From an uncultured Clostridia bacterium (GTDB lineage: Bacteria > Bacillota > Clostridia > Oscillospirales > Oscillospiraceae): a DNA stretch of 42,024 nt. Position 1 is the first letter of the stretch; every line of letters starts with the position of its first letter. Under the pieces are notes generated by a model that made no database searches, was not told where the DNA came from, and saw nothing but the letters and a program-made list of their open reading frames with translations. A program made the translations under genes and the position numbers. The stretch covers positions 1 through 42,024 of the forward strand of contig CAMVBX010000004.1 of the NCBI GenBank assembly GCA_947165825.1, written 5' to 3'. Shown in pieces: positions 1 to 8,878 of this stretch.

Positions 1-1009
1 CCTGCGCCGCCGTACGGGCTGCGGGAGGCGTCTGGGCCTGTGCCGCCGGCAGAATCACGCTTCCCCGGGCAGGAGCTTCCCCTCCGGCGGCGGTATTCGC
101 CGACAATGCCTTCATTCCCTCCCAAAGCTCCGCTGCCGAGCAGCGTTTCTGAGGATCAAAGACGCAGGCCAGCATGACCAGGGCCTTCAGTCTCGGGTCG
201 CCGTTTTTCGGCGGGGGCAATGCCTCGCCCCGCAGCCGCCGGTTCAGCGCCTCGTTTGCCAGTTCCGGCGTCACCACAGCCGGCGGCAGGGGCACGAAGG
301 GCAGCCTTCGCTCATTCAGCAGGTAATAGAGAGTCAGGCCCAGGGAATACACGTCCGCCTTCGATCCGTAAGGCTGTCGGTTGCAGATCTCCGGAGCCAT
401 GAAGGCGCTGATCCCCGTGCTGATCCCCGCCTCTCTCCAGATCCCCTCATACAGCCCGGCAATACCGAAATCGCCGAGCATGTAGCGGCCCTGGGCGTCG
501 GCTAAAATATTCTGGGGCTTGATATCCCGATGCTGCAGCTTCCGGGCATCACAGAACGCCAGCGCGCAGGATATATCCCTTCCCACGCGAAGGACAGTAT
601 CCGAAAGGGCCCCGGCGGGGATCTGATTCATGGCCGTCATCAACGGGGTAAGCAGCGGCATCTTGATCAGCACGTCCCAGCCGATCCCGTCCTGATGCCG
701 ATTATACCGCACCTCGTCGCTGCGAACGATATTCGGATGATCCTTTGCCTCTGTCAGATGCGCGTATTCCTCCACGATTCCCCGGAGATAGTTTTCGTAA
801 CGCCGGGTAAGCGCAGCTCTGTCGTGTCCTTCGCTGAGCAGCTTTTCGATCTCGCTTTCCTTCCGGGGGATCGAAACAAACTTCAGCGCGGCTTTTTCAA
901 TGCCCTGTGTACTGATCTGCTGGATCTCATAGACAGCCCCGTAGTTGCCCTGGCCGATCAGACGGACCGTTTCCCATCCCGGCCATTTGATTCTGCTGTC
1001 TGCTGCCAT
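1..1009 (-). CDS. Eukaryotic-like serine/threonine protein kinase, C-terminal part cut by the window edge
   Basis: Own reverse-strand translation from ATG at 1009: MAADSRIKWPGWETVRLIGQGNYGAVYE...KLQHRDIKPQNILADAQGRYMLGDFGIAG. Gly-rich loop, HRDIKPQN catalytic loop and DFG are present. Open to position 1, so absent from the ORF track. Confidence 0.93.
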   Translation of the reverse strand, partial: MAADSRIKWPGWETVRLIGQGNYGAVYEIQQISTQGIEKAALKFVSIPRKESEIEKLLSEGHDRAALTRRYENYLRGIVEEYAHLTEAKDHPNIVRSDEVRYNRHQDGIGWDVLIKMPLLTPLMTAMNQIPAGALSDTVLRVGRDISCALAFCDARKLQHRDIKPQNILADAQGRYMLGDFGIAGLYEGIWREAGISTGISAFMAPEICNRQPYGSKADVYSLGLTLYYLLNERRLPFVPLPPAVVTPELANEALNRRLRGEALPPPKNGDPRLKALVMLACVFDPQKRCSAAELWEGMKALSANTAAGGEAPARGSVILPAAQAQTPPAARTAAQ

Positions 1010-1215
1010 AGGCTGACCTCTTTTCTCCCATTCTGCTGTTCCCTCAGTATATCTGCAAGATCGGAAAAAGGCAATCCTTTCCCCGGATTTCCACCCCCTG
1101 CAACCCATACTGTCAGTAGGATAATTCTCATCTTATTGGTATTGATCGTCTCTTTTCTTTTCCCCTCCGCCCTGCTACAATAGCCCCATCGACGAATCGG
1201 ATCGGAGGAAATGGT

Positions 1216-2289
1216 ATGGAGCTGCACCTCAGCGAGAACATCCGCGCCTGCCGGAAGGAACGCCGGCTGACCCAGGAGCAGTTGGCGGAGGTCCTGGGGG
1301 TCACGGCGGGAGCCGTGTACAAATGGGAATCCGGCCTGAGCATGCCGGAACTGAACCTGATCGTGGAGATGGCGGATTTTTTCGATATCTCCGTTGACGC
1401 TCTCCTGGGCTACAGGATGAAGGACAACCGTCTCTCCGCCACGGTGGAACGGCTGAACACCTGCTGCCGCAGACTGGATCCGGCAGCCCTGCGGGAAGCG
1501 GAGGCCGCGCTGAAAAAATACCCGCAATCCTTTGAGATCGTTTACGTCTGCGCCGAGGTGTACCTCATCTTCGCCGTGGGTGAGCATGACAAGGTCAAGG
1601 CCCGCAGGGCGCTGGAGCTGCTGGAAAAAAGCCTGCTCCTCCTGCCCCAGAACACCGACCCCTCCTTGGGGGAGCATCTGATTTTCGGAAACATGGCCGA
1701 GGCATACGGCCTGCTGGGGAACTGGGACAAAGGGATCGAGCTGCTGAAGCAGCACAACGTGGGCGGCATCTTCAATGATTCCATCGGGGCGATCCTGAGC
1801 ATCTATCTGGACCGTCCTCAGGAGGCGGAACCCTTTCTTTCCGATGCGCTGCTCAGCAATCTGGCCGCTCTGATGAACACGGTGGGCGGGTACGTCTTCG
1901 TCTTTTCCGCCCGGGGAGACTTTGCCTCCGCCGGGGGGATAGCCCAATGGGGCCTGGATCAGTTTACGGGGCTGAAGAAGCCGGAGGCTCCGGACTTTCT
2001 GGATAAGGCCATGGCTCTGCTTCGGATCCTCCTGGCCCATTCCCTGCTGAACTGCGGCAAGCCGGAAGAAGCCCGCAGGGAGCTGACCGAGGCCGCCGGG
2101 CTCGTCCGGCGGTTTGATGCCGATCCGGATTATGGGATCGGCACCATCCGTTTTGCCGCCGCTCCGGGGGACACAAACCTGCATGACGGGCTGGGCTCCA
2201 CTGCGGCGGAAAGTGCGGAGACCCTGATCCGGCAATTGAAAAACGAGGCGCTTGGCACCCTATGGGAGGAGTGCAAACCGTATGTCTGA
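1216..2289 (+). CDS. XRE-family transcriptional regulator with C-terminal TPR-like region
   Basis: N-terminal HTH (IRACRKERRLTQEQLAEVLGVTAGAVYKWESGLSMPELNLIVEMADFF); helical repeat-like C-terminus. Confidence 0.9.
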   Translation: MELHLSENIRACRKERRLTQEQLAEVLGVTAGAVYKWESGLSMPELNLIVEMADFFDISVDALLGYRMKDNRLSATVERLNTCCRRLDPAALREAEAALKKYPQSFEIVYVCAEVYLIFAVGEHDKVKARRALELLEKSLLLLPQNTDPSLGEHLIFGNMAEAYGLLGNWDKGIELLKQHNVGGIFNDSIGAILSIYLDRPQEAEPFLSDALLSNLAALMNTVGGYVFVFSARGDFASAGGIAQWGLDQFTGLKKPEAPDFLDKAMALLRILLAHSLLNCGKPEEARRELTEAAGLVRRFDADPDYGIGTIRFAAAPGDTNLHDGLGSTAAESAETLIRQLKNEALGTLWEECKPYV

Positions 2290-3586
2290 GAAAACTGCAA
2301 AGAGCGAAAACGTATTCCGCAGCCGGAATTTCCGGCTGGTGTTTCTGGGGGCCCTGGTCTCGGAGCTGGGGGCGCTGCTGTACAGCTTCGCCGTGAGCTT
2401 TTACATCCTGGAGATCACGGGGAACAACGCCTTCCTGCAGGGGTTGTATCTCGCCCTGTGCGGCGGGGTCTGTCTGGTGCTCACCCCTCTGGGCGGCGTG
2501 CTGGGGGACCGGTGGAACAAGGCGAGGATCATGTTTGTCTGCGACTATCTGAAGGGCGGGGTCATCCTCCTGGCCACGGGGTGCATGGTCTTGCTTCCCG
2601 CTCCGGAGATCCAGATCGTCATTCTCTTCATCACGGGGATGCTGGGGAGCGCGATCAGCGGCATCTTCTCCCCCGCCTCCGCCGCCCTGCTTCCCCATAT
2701 CGTGGAGGAGGACCGGCTCCAGCAGGCCAATTCCTATTTCACCATGAAGAGCTCTCTCCAGGGAATCCTGGGCATCGTGCTGGCCGGCATCCTCTACGCG
2801 GCGGTATCCATTTACGTCCTCTTTGCCCTGGTGGGGGCGTGCTATGTTCTCTCCGGCGTATCGGAAATGTTCATCCGCTATGAACACACGGTCCCGGAGG
2901 AACGGCTCAGCCTCCGGCTGGTTCTGGGGGACATGGGGGCAGGGTTCCGGTATCTCCGCACCCAGAAGGCTATCATGGCGCTGCTGATCGCCATTCTGTT
3001 CATCAACTTCTTCATTGAACCGATTTCCGGGAACTTTCTCCCTTACTTCGTGAAAACGGATATTGCCGGAACACCGGACTATCTGTTCTCCCGGCTGCTG
3101 ACGCCGGAGCTCTGGTCCTCTGTATTCAGCGTCCTGATGGGCTTCAGCACCCTGGCGGGGGCGATCGCGCTCAGCGCCAGGCCCCAGGCGGAGAAATGCG
3201 GACGGAAGACGGCTCTGCTGCTCTGCGCCATGGCGGCGACCATCGTCGGCCTTACCCTGGGCTATTGGCTGCTGGTGGATCGGGGCGTTTCCCTGAACGG
3301 CTTCCTGCTCCTGTTCTGCGCGGGCTGTCTCCTCACCGGTTTTCTGGTCACCAGCATCAATATCCCCATCAGCACCACGCTCATGCGGGTGGTGGACCGG
3401 GATAAGCTGAGCAAGGTCACCAGCATCGTCAGCGTTCTCTCCCAGGGGCTCACCCCCATCGCCTCCGTGCTGGCCGGTATCGTCCTCCAGTGCTGGGGCA
3501 GCTCCCTCCTGCTGCTCATCTGCGCCATGGGCTTCACCGCTGCGGCTCTGTTCCTGCTCTTTAACCGCAGCGCCAAAGAGATTTGA
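2282..3586 (+). CDS. MFS transporter (macrolide-efflux-like)
   Basis: About 12 hydrophobic segments, MFS-type GGVLGDRWNKARIM motif; ATG overlaps the stop of the upstream regulator (ATGTCTGA). Confidence 0.88.
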   Translation: MSEKTAKSENVFRSRNFRLVFLGALVSELGALLYSFAVSFYILEITGNNAFLQGLYLALCGGVCLVLTPLGGVLGDRWNKARIMFVCDYLKGGVILLATGCMVLLPAPEIQIVILFITGMLGSAISGIFSPASAALLPHIVEEDRLQQANSYFTMKSSLQGILGIVLAGILYAAVSIYVLFALVGACYVLSGVSEMFIRYEHTVPEERLSLRLVLGDMGAGFRYLRTQKAIMALLIAILFINFFIEPISGNFLPYFVKTDIAGTPDYLFSRLLTPELWSSVFSVLMGFSTLAGAIALSARPQAEKCGRKTALLLCAMAATIVGLTLGYWLLVDRGVSLNGFLLLFCAGCLLTGFLVTSINIPISTTLMRVVDRDKLSKVTSIVSVLSQGLTPIASVLAGIVLQCWGSSLLLLICAMGFTAAALFLLFNRSAKEI

Positions 3587-3730
3587 ATCCCAGCCGCTTT
3601 CTGTCTGCGGACGCCCCGCCCGCATCGGGATCGTTATCCGATCCGGTATGCCTGGGCCGGTGCTTGGGAACATCGTTGACGGAAACCAATAAAAACTGAC
3701 GGCAGCCCGACGCCGAATAGGGAGGATCAC

Positions 3731-4576
3731 ATGAGAAATGCACTTCAATGCAACGGGGAATTGGTAACCGTAAACGGACACAGAATCCACGTATACCGAG
3801 ACGGCAGCAAAGACGCTCCCGCGATCCTGCTGATGTCAGGCCATTGCACAGTATCGCCGACGTACGATTTCAAGGTACTTTATGAAAAACTGCTGCCGGA
3901 TTTCCGGATCATCGTCGTGGAAAAATTCGGTTACGGTTATTCCGATATCTGCCGATCCCCCTGCGATATCGATACGCTTGTTTCCATACAGAGACAGGCA
4001 TTGTCCGCTCTTGGAGAAACCGGGCCGTATATCCTGGCGCCGCATTCCATGTCCGGACTGGAAGCGATCAGATGGAAACAATTGTTTCCCGACGAGGTCT
4101 CTGCGATCATCGGGATCGACATGGCAACCCCGCTGTCCTTCAGCTGCTGGACAGAAAAACAGGTCAAAAAAACCGTACGGCTGATGAGGATCTTAAGGGG
4201 TCTCGGGCTTGCAAGTATTCTGTCTTCCGTAAGTACGCTTTCTTTGACGGAAGAAGAGATCAAGCAGCACAAGCGGCTCAAAAGAAGAAACGCCTTCAAT
4301 CCATGCTGCATCCGGGAAGCGCAGGAGGTTCTGCACAATGCGAGGACAGTCGGCAGCGCCGGAGGCATTGCATGCCCAACGCTGTTGTTTTCATCCAACG
4401 GCGAAGGTCAGGAGAAGGATTGGCTCGAATACCAGAAACGGTTTGCTTCCTGTATGGGGGCAAAGCTTGTGTTTTATGACTGCGGTCATTATATTCATCA
4501 TTTCAAAAGCCATGAAATGTCCAAAGAAATCACCCTTTTCCTCAGGGAACGGAATGGCGGTTTGACGAAGGAATGA
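3731..4576 (+). CDS. Alpha/beta hydrolase
   Basis: Oxyanion-region and nucleophile elbow-like APHSMSGLEA, terminal GHYIHH histidine region. Confidence 0.85.
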   Translation: MRNALQCNGELVTVNGHRIHVYRDGSKDAPAILLMSGHCTVSPTYDFKVLYEKLLPDFRIIVVEKFGYGYSDICRSPCDIDTLVSIQRQALSALGETGPYILAPHSMSGLEAIRWKQLFPDEVSAIIGIDMATPLSFSCWTEKQVKKTVRLMRILRGLGLASILSSVSTLSLTEEEIKQHKRLKRRNAFNPCCIREAQEVLHNARTVGSAGGIACPTLLFSSNGEGQEKDWLEYQKRFASCMGAKLVFYDCGHYIHHFKSHEMSKEITLFLRERNGGLTKE

Positions 4577-4614
4577 GGAAAGGGAAAAGCAGGAAGAAAA
4601 ACGGAGGAGAAACG

Positions 4615-4929
4615 ATGGATAAGCGGGAACAGATCCGGCGGATCGAAGAGATGGAGAAGAGGCTCAACGCCTCCCTGTCTGCGGTCCATGCCCTGGACCG
4701 GGCCCTGGAGGAATACCAGGCCGCCCTGGAGGATATGCAGATCCTGGCGGATTATCTCTCCAGCCCGGATTGGCGGACAGACTTCGAAGCGGACGAGGCA
4801 GGTCTGCTCCCACCGGATCTCCGGCGGGGCGTACTTTCCGAGGACGGCATCCCGCATTTGCTGGATGAGAATGACGAGGTTCGAAGCTTGCTCCGGGAGC
4901 TGGCGGGCGAACCCCGGCCTCCGCTCTGA
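4615..4929 (+). CDS. DUF4298-like small protein
   Basis: MDKREQIRRIEEMEKRLNASLSAVHALDRALEEYQAALEDMQILADYLSSPDWRTDFEADEAGLLPPDLRRGVLSEDGI; RBS ggaggag upstream of ATG 4615. Confidence 0.8.
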   Translation: MDKREQIRRIEEMEKRLNASLSAVHALDRALEEYQAALEDMQILADYLSSPDWRTDFEADEAGLLPPDLRRGVLSEDGIPHLLDENDEVRSLLRELAGEPRPPL

Positions 4930-5106
4930 TCCTTCCCATTCTATCCGCCGCTCCGGAAGCAAGGTCGTTTGTTTGGATGTCCGGATGCCGTCAAAGAGGG
5001 CGGAACGGTCCGGTCGGGGAAATCCGCACGGATGAGCCATTTCCGTCGTTGCCGGGCCGTCTGCGCTTCCCTGCGGGGAAAAGTCCGATTGTTTCAGCGG
5101 CAGGTC

Positions 5107-5135
5107 TTGTGTCCCTTCCCCAGAACTGGTATAAT
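5107..5135 (+). promoter_or_regulatory. Sigma-A-type promoter of the LURP-one-related gene
   Basis: TTGTGT-N17-TATAAT. Confidence 0.6.
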
Positions 5136-5166
5136 CGGAATACCAAATCAAAAGGAGCGGGGCAGA

Positions 5167-5772
5167 ATGGGCGTATTTTCCAAGTATCACCGGTACCGGG
5201 AAGCGGGAGAGCAGGCCAACATCAACAACGTGGAGCGTTTCGGAGAGCCCAGCCGTTCCCTCTTTACCTCCGCGAAGGTCTTCACGCTGCACCACAAAAT
5301 CGAGATTACGGATGACCGGGATCAGATCGTGTATCAGTCCGCCTCGAAGTTTTTCTCCCTGCGGGACAAGACGGATATCACGGATGCTTCCGGAAACCAG
5401 GTGGCCCATATCGAGCGGAAAATCTTCACCATCCATCAGCGGCACTTCGTCACTATGGCAGACGGACTGCAGTTCGAGCTTTCCAACGAGCTCCTGCATC
5501 TGATCAAGGATGTGACCAACATCGTCGGATTGGGCTGGCAGCTGCAGGGCAATATCATCGGACTGAATTTTGAGCTGTATGACCGGGACGGGAGCATCAT
5601 CGCGGTGATCGGTCAGAAGATGCTCTCCCTCCACGACAAATACTGCGTGGATATTTACCAGCCGGAGCATGAAGCCGTTGTGGTAGCGATTCTCGTTGCC
5701 CTCCAGCACATGATCCGGGACCGGGAAAGCGCTTCCGCCGCGTCCTCGTCCTCTTCCTCCTCAGGGAACTGA
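5167..5772 (+). CDS. LURP-one-related family protein (YxjI-like)
   Basis: Repeated short beta-type segments (IEITDDRDQIVYQSASKFFSLRDKTDITDASGNQVAHIERK...); internal start after RBS aaaggagcgggg. Confidence 0.75.
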   Translation: MGVFSKYHRYREAGEQANINNVERFGEPSRSLFTSAKVFTLHHKIEITDDRDQIVYQSASKFFSLRDKTDITDASGNQVAHIERKIFTIHQRHFVTMADGLQFELSNELLHLIKDVTNIVGLGWQLQGNIIGLNFELYDRDGSIIAVIGQKMLSLHDKYCVDIYQPEHEAVVVAILVALQHMIRDRESASAASSSSSSSGN

Positions 5773-5870
5773 GGAATCCTTAACCGCAGACAGCCCCCCG
5801 ACCCTTGGCTTAACAGTGATAAGGAACTAATCAAACTCACCGTCAGCTGACAGATTCGGGCATATAACGA

Positions 5871-5912
5871 AGAAAAGCCGTTGCTTTCCAAATGGAGAGC
5901 AACGACTTTTCG
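5871..5912. repeat. Left copy of a 42-nt direct repeat forming a hairpin
   Basis: AGAAAAGCCGTTGCTTTCCAAATGGAGAGCAACGACTTTTCG, identical to 6085-6126; arms AAAAGCCGTTGCTTTCC / GGAGAGCAACGACTTTT around AAAT. Confidence 0.95.
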
Positions 5913-6084
5913 CAGACTGTAGACAAACCCGAAAATGGAACGAAAACGGGAAGGAAGATAGCGCGAAAGAAACCCAGGAGGGGTGTCTTTCGCGTTCAAT
6001 CAGAAGTTTTTCGAACAATTTCTACCGTATTTCCTGTTCGAAAAACTTGCTTCAGCGGGGCGACAAGACTTTGTCGACACGCTG
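5913..6084 (+). mobile_element. MITE-like non-coding element copy 1 (E1), 172 bp
   Basis: Ends CAGACTGTAGACAAA (5913-5927) and TTTGTCGACACGCTG (6070-6084) are 12/15 inverted repeats, exactly bounded by the 42-nt direct repeats; interior hairpins 5962-5994 (9-bp arms) and 6004-6048 (14-bp perfect arms). Confidence 0.7.
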
Positions 6085-6126
6085 AGAAAAGCCGTTGCTT
6101 TCCAAATGGAGAGCAACGACTTTTCG
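6085..6126. repeat. Right copy of the 42-nt hairpin direct repeat
   Basis: Identical to 5871-5912. Confidence 0.95.
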
Positions 6127-6210
6127 TTTTTCACCCTGCATATAGGCGGACCATTTGAAGAGTGATATTATTGTATTTTTGAATTCTCTGCAAACAATCT
6201 CTTGGGCTTA

Positions 6211-6239
6211 TTGATAATCACTCCGGGATCATGTATAAT
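6211..6239 (+). promoter_or_regulatory. Sigma-A-type promoter upstream of the sigma-factor operon
   Basis: TTGATA-N17-TATAAT in an AT-rich intergenic region. Confidence 0.7.
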
Positions 6240-6347
6240 TACATAATTTAGTTTGTAAGAGTATACGTATCGCGTGATGGACACAAAACTGTTTTTGAGA
6301 GATGACCCCTGCACGGGATTCGTCGATGCCAGAAGGAGGAACCGGTC

Positions 6348-6893
6348 ATGACCGACGACGAACTGTATCGCACCTACCTGTCGGGTGACCGGACGGCGGG
6401 AGACATGCTGATGCTGCGCTATGCCGATGCGCTTACGGCATATCTGGCCGGCTTTCTTTCCAGCCCTGAGGAAGCAGAGGATCTGATGCTCGACTGCTTT
6501 TCGGTGATTCTTGTGGACAAGCCGCGCATCCGGGAGGGACATTTCCGTGCCTATCTGTTCCGGGTAGCGCGAAACAAGGCGAACCGCTTTTGGAGACGGC
6601 GGCTGAACAGACAGGAGTTCAGCCTGACTGAGGAGCTGCCCTCCCAGGAGGCGTCTCCGGAGGATGTGATCTGGACCGGAGAACGCAATGCCATCCTGCG
6701 GCGGTGTCTGAACCGCATCGCGCCCCAGTACCGGGAGGCGCTCTGGCTGTTTTACGATATGGAACTCAGCTATGCCCAGGCGGCGGAAGTGCTTGGCTGC
6801 GGGACCAAGAAGATCGAGGACCTGCTGAAAAACGGGAAGAAACGTCTCAAGCAGGAGCTGGAAAAGGAGGGACTGACCCATGCGGACATCTGA
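6348..6893 (+). CDS. RNA polymerase sigma factor, sigma-70/ECF-like
   Basis: Region 2-like (AEDLMLDCFSVILVDKPRIREGHFRAYLFRVARNKANRFWRRR) and region 4-like (YREALWLFYDMELSYAQAAEVLGCGTKKIEDLLKNGKKRLK). Confidence 0.88.
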   Translation: MTDDELYRTYLSGDRTAGDMLMLRYADALTAYLAGFLSSPEEAEDLMLDCFSVILVDKPRIREGHFRAYLFRVARNKANRFWRRRLNRQEFSLTEELPSQEASPEDVIWTGERNAILRRCLNRIAPQYREALWLFYDMELSYAQAAEVLGCGTKKIEDLLKNGKKRLKQELEKEGLTHADI

Positions 6894-7209
6894 ACAGCGC
6901 GTGGACGAGCTGCATCGCCGGATGACGCTGCGCCGCAAATCCAGGGTTCGACGGAACCGGCTGATCGGCACCTCGGCGGTCGCCGTCTTTCTTGCGGCAG
7001 CCCTGCTCTTTGCCGCCGACGTCTCCCGGAGCGAGGTGCAATTCCAGGGACCGAATTCAAGCATTGCCGCAGCCAGCATTTTTGCCGAACACGAGGCGAT
7101 CGGCTTTGTGCTGGTGGCGCTGGTGGCTTTCTGTCTGGGCGTGCTGGCGACGGTGCTCTGCCATCGGCTGAAGGCCGGGCAGACCGACGAGGAACCGAAG
7201 GATGATTGA
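6880..7209 (+). CDS. Small 2-TM membrane protein, candidate anti-sigma or signalling partner
   Basis: 14-nt overlap with the sigma gene; basic N-terminal segment and two hydrophobic helices. Confidence 0.75.
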   Translation: MRTSEQRVDELHRRMTLRRKSRVRRNRLIGTSAVAVFLAAALLFAADVSRSEVQFQGPNSSIAAASIFAEHEAIGFVLVALVAFCLGVLATVLCHRLKAGQTDEEPKDD

Positions 7210-7864
7210 CAGCATAGACAACTCTCTGCAGATCGCCGTCCTGCTGATCTGTGTGTTCACTGCAATCTATCGAGCGTTCCGGAAGGACGGCAGGGTCTGG
7301 ACGCTGCTGGCTCTTTTCAGCGGCAGTTGGGTATTGGGAGATCTGTACTGGCTATTCTGTCTGGTCTTTTTTGATACGACGCCGCAGCTTTCCGTGGTGT
7401 GCAACCTGAGCTGGTACGCCTGCTACATCTTCCTGTATATGCTGCTCCGCCAGGTCGCACCGCCGGAGACTTCAAGAGAACGGCGGTTTCTGCCATGGCT
7501 GGGCTTTGTGTTTTCCCTGGCGATGGCGGTCTTCTACTATTCCTTTTATCTCGACTGGACCGTCAAGCTGGGCGAGCAGTATCTGATGTGGGGCAAAGCC
7601 CTGGACAATCTGATCTACGGGGTGTTGATGGGTCTTCTCCTGTTCTCGGCAATCCGGAGATTGATGGACAGGCGGATCTATCCGGCCCAACGCTCGCTCT
7701 GCATCGTCGTTCTGGTCTTCTGTCTGCTGGAATACGGACTTTGGACCGTCTCCTGCTTCTGGTGGGGGGATACGCTGGCCAACCCCTATTATTGGTTCGA
7801 TTTCCTGCTGACGGTCGACTTTCTTCTCTTCCTGCCGGCAGTGAAAAAGGCGGTGGCGGAATGA
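7202..7864 (+). CDS. Polytopic membrane protein of unknown function
   Basis: About 6-7 hydrophobic helices; 8-nt overlap with the upstream gene. Confidence 0.8.
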   Translation: MIDSIDNSLQIAVLLICVFTAIYRAFRKDGRVWTLLALFSGSWVLGDLYWLFCLVFFDTTPQLSVVCNLSWYACYIFLYMLLRQVAPPETSRERRFLPWLGFVFSLAMAVFYYSFYLDWTVKLGEQYLMWGKALDNLIYGVLMGLLLFSAIRRLMDRRIYPAQRSLCIVVLVFCLLEYGLWTVSCFWWGDTLANPYYWFDFLLTVDFLLFLPAVKKAVAE

Positions 7865-8490
7865 ACTATATCGAAAACACCTATATCTGCCTGGCCGCGC
7901 CGCTGCTGCTGGCCATTCTTTGCCTGCGGGCGGACGCGCGCAGATCCCTTTCCTTTGTGCTTGCGGGCATGACCGCCTGCCTGCTTTCCGCCTATGTCAG
8001 CGCCTTTATCGCGGACACGAGCGGCACCGACCTGACCAGCGCCTCCTATGAGATCGCCCCGGTGGTGGAGGAAATCATGAAATCCCTGCCGGTGCTGTTC
8101 TATCTGCTGGTGTTTGAGCCGAAGAAGAGGAACGCCATCAGCGGCACGCTGATGACGGCGGTGGGGTTTGCCACCTTTGAAAACATCTGCTTTCTCACTT
8201 CCTTCGGCACGTCCGACCTCCTGCGGCTGCTGATCCGCGGCTTCGGCACCGGAGCAATGCATGTGGTGTGCGGCATGGTGGTGGCGATCGGTCTCTTCTT
8301 TCTCTGGGATCAGGTGTGGCTGCAGGCGGTGGGCGGCTTTGCGCTTCTCTGCGTCGTGATCACTTTCCACGCGATCTTCAACATCTTTGTGGGCCAGACC
8401 GGCGTCGTCTTCTGGATCGGCAGTGTGATCCCCCTGACGATAATGTTCCTCTACCATGCCTTCTTCCGCAGAATGATCCGCTTTGACTGA
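7861..8490 (+). CDS. PrsW-like intramembrane metalloprotease
   Basis: Motifs EIAPVVEEIMK, GFATFENICF, GAMHVVCGMVVA, FHAIFNIF in a polytopic protein; ATGA overlap with the upstream stop. The track start at 7399 is an upstream in-frame extension. Confidence 0.82.
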   Translation: MNYIENTYICLAAPLLLAILCLRADARRSLSFVLAGMTACLLSAYVSAFIADTSGTDLTSASYEIAPVVEEIMKSLPVLFYLLVFEPKKRNAISGTLMTAVGFATFENICFLTSFGTSDLLRLLIRGFGTGAMHVVCGMVVAIGLFFLWDQVWLQAVGGFALLCVVITFHAIFNIFVGQTGVVFWIGSVIPLTIMFLYHAFFRRMIRFD

Positions 8491-8513
8491 CTCTCCCCTG
8501 CCCCGCGCTATCC

Positions 8514-8536
8514 AAACGCCCCCTTGCGGGGCGTTT
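8514..8536. repeat. Left hairpin repeat flanking E2
   Basis: AAACGCCCCCTTGCGGGGCGTTT; differs from 8759-8782 by one missing G. Confidence 0.9.
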
Positions 8537-8758
8537 GAGTGTGTCGACAAAGTCGACACGCTTCGACCGGGACCCACTTCGTTGGGCTCCCGGTCGATTT
8601 GGTTTGCACTACGCTCCCCGCACTCGCTGCGCTCGCACAGTACGCTCCGTGAGCGGTATTTTGGCCCAGAAATGAATTCCGGGCCAAAATGGATCTTGAC
8701 TCTATTCGCGCCTACGGGCGCGAACTCTGCGAGGCTTTGGTACTTTGTCTACAGTCTG
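8537..8758 (-). mobile_element. MITE-like non-coding element copy 2 (E2), 222 bp, inverted relative to E1
   Basis: Ends GAGTGTGTCGACAAA (8537-8551) and TTTGTCTACAGTCTG (8744-8758, exact reverse complement of E1's left end); bounded exactly by hairpin repeats; interior hairpins ~8564-8596 and 8658-8690. Confidence 0.7.
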
Positions 8759-8786
8759 AAACGCCCCCTTGCGGGGGCGTTTTTTG
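8759..8786 (+). terminator. Rho-independent terminator (right hairpin repeat of E2)
   Basis: AAACGCCCCCTTGCGGGGGCGTTTTTTG. Confidence 0.8.
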
Positions 8787-8878
8787 CGTCTGAAAATTTC
8801 AAAACAGGGTTCGGGTTTTTTCCCGTTTTTGGACACTGATAGGATGAGCGCAATTTTTGGAGGGAGGAGTGTCCATTG

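Noticed and set aside
1964-3790. 608-aa antisense ORF opposite the MFS transporter, and 958..2235 - opposite the XRE regulator
   Set aside because: Low-complexity composition and full overlap with well-supported sense genes.
7399-8490. 363-aa version of the PrsW-like ORF as given in the track
   Set aside because: The upstream extension overlaps the well-supported 7202..7864 gene in another frame; the ATGA start at 7861 is far more likely.
8483-8839. 118-aa ORF running through E2
   Set aside because: It spans the hairpin repeats, with peptide derived from palindromes and no plausible RBS or domain; treated as non-coding.
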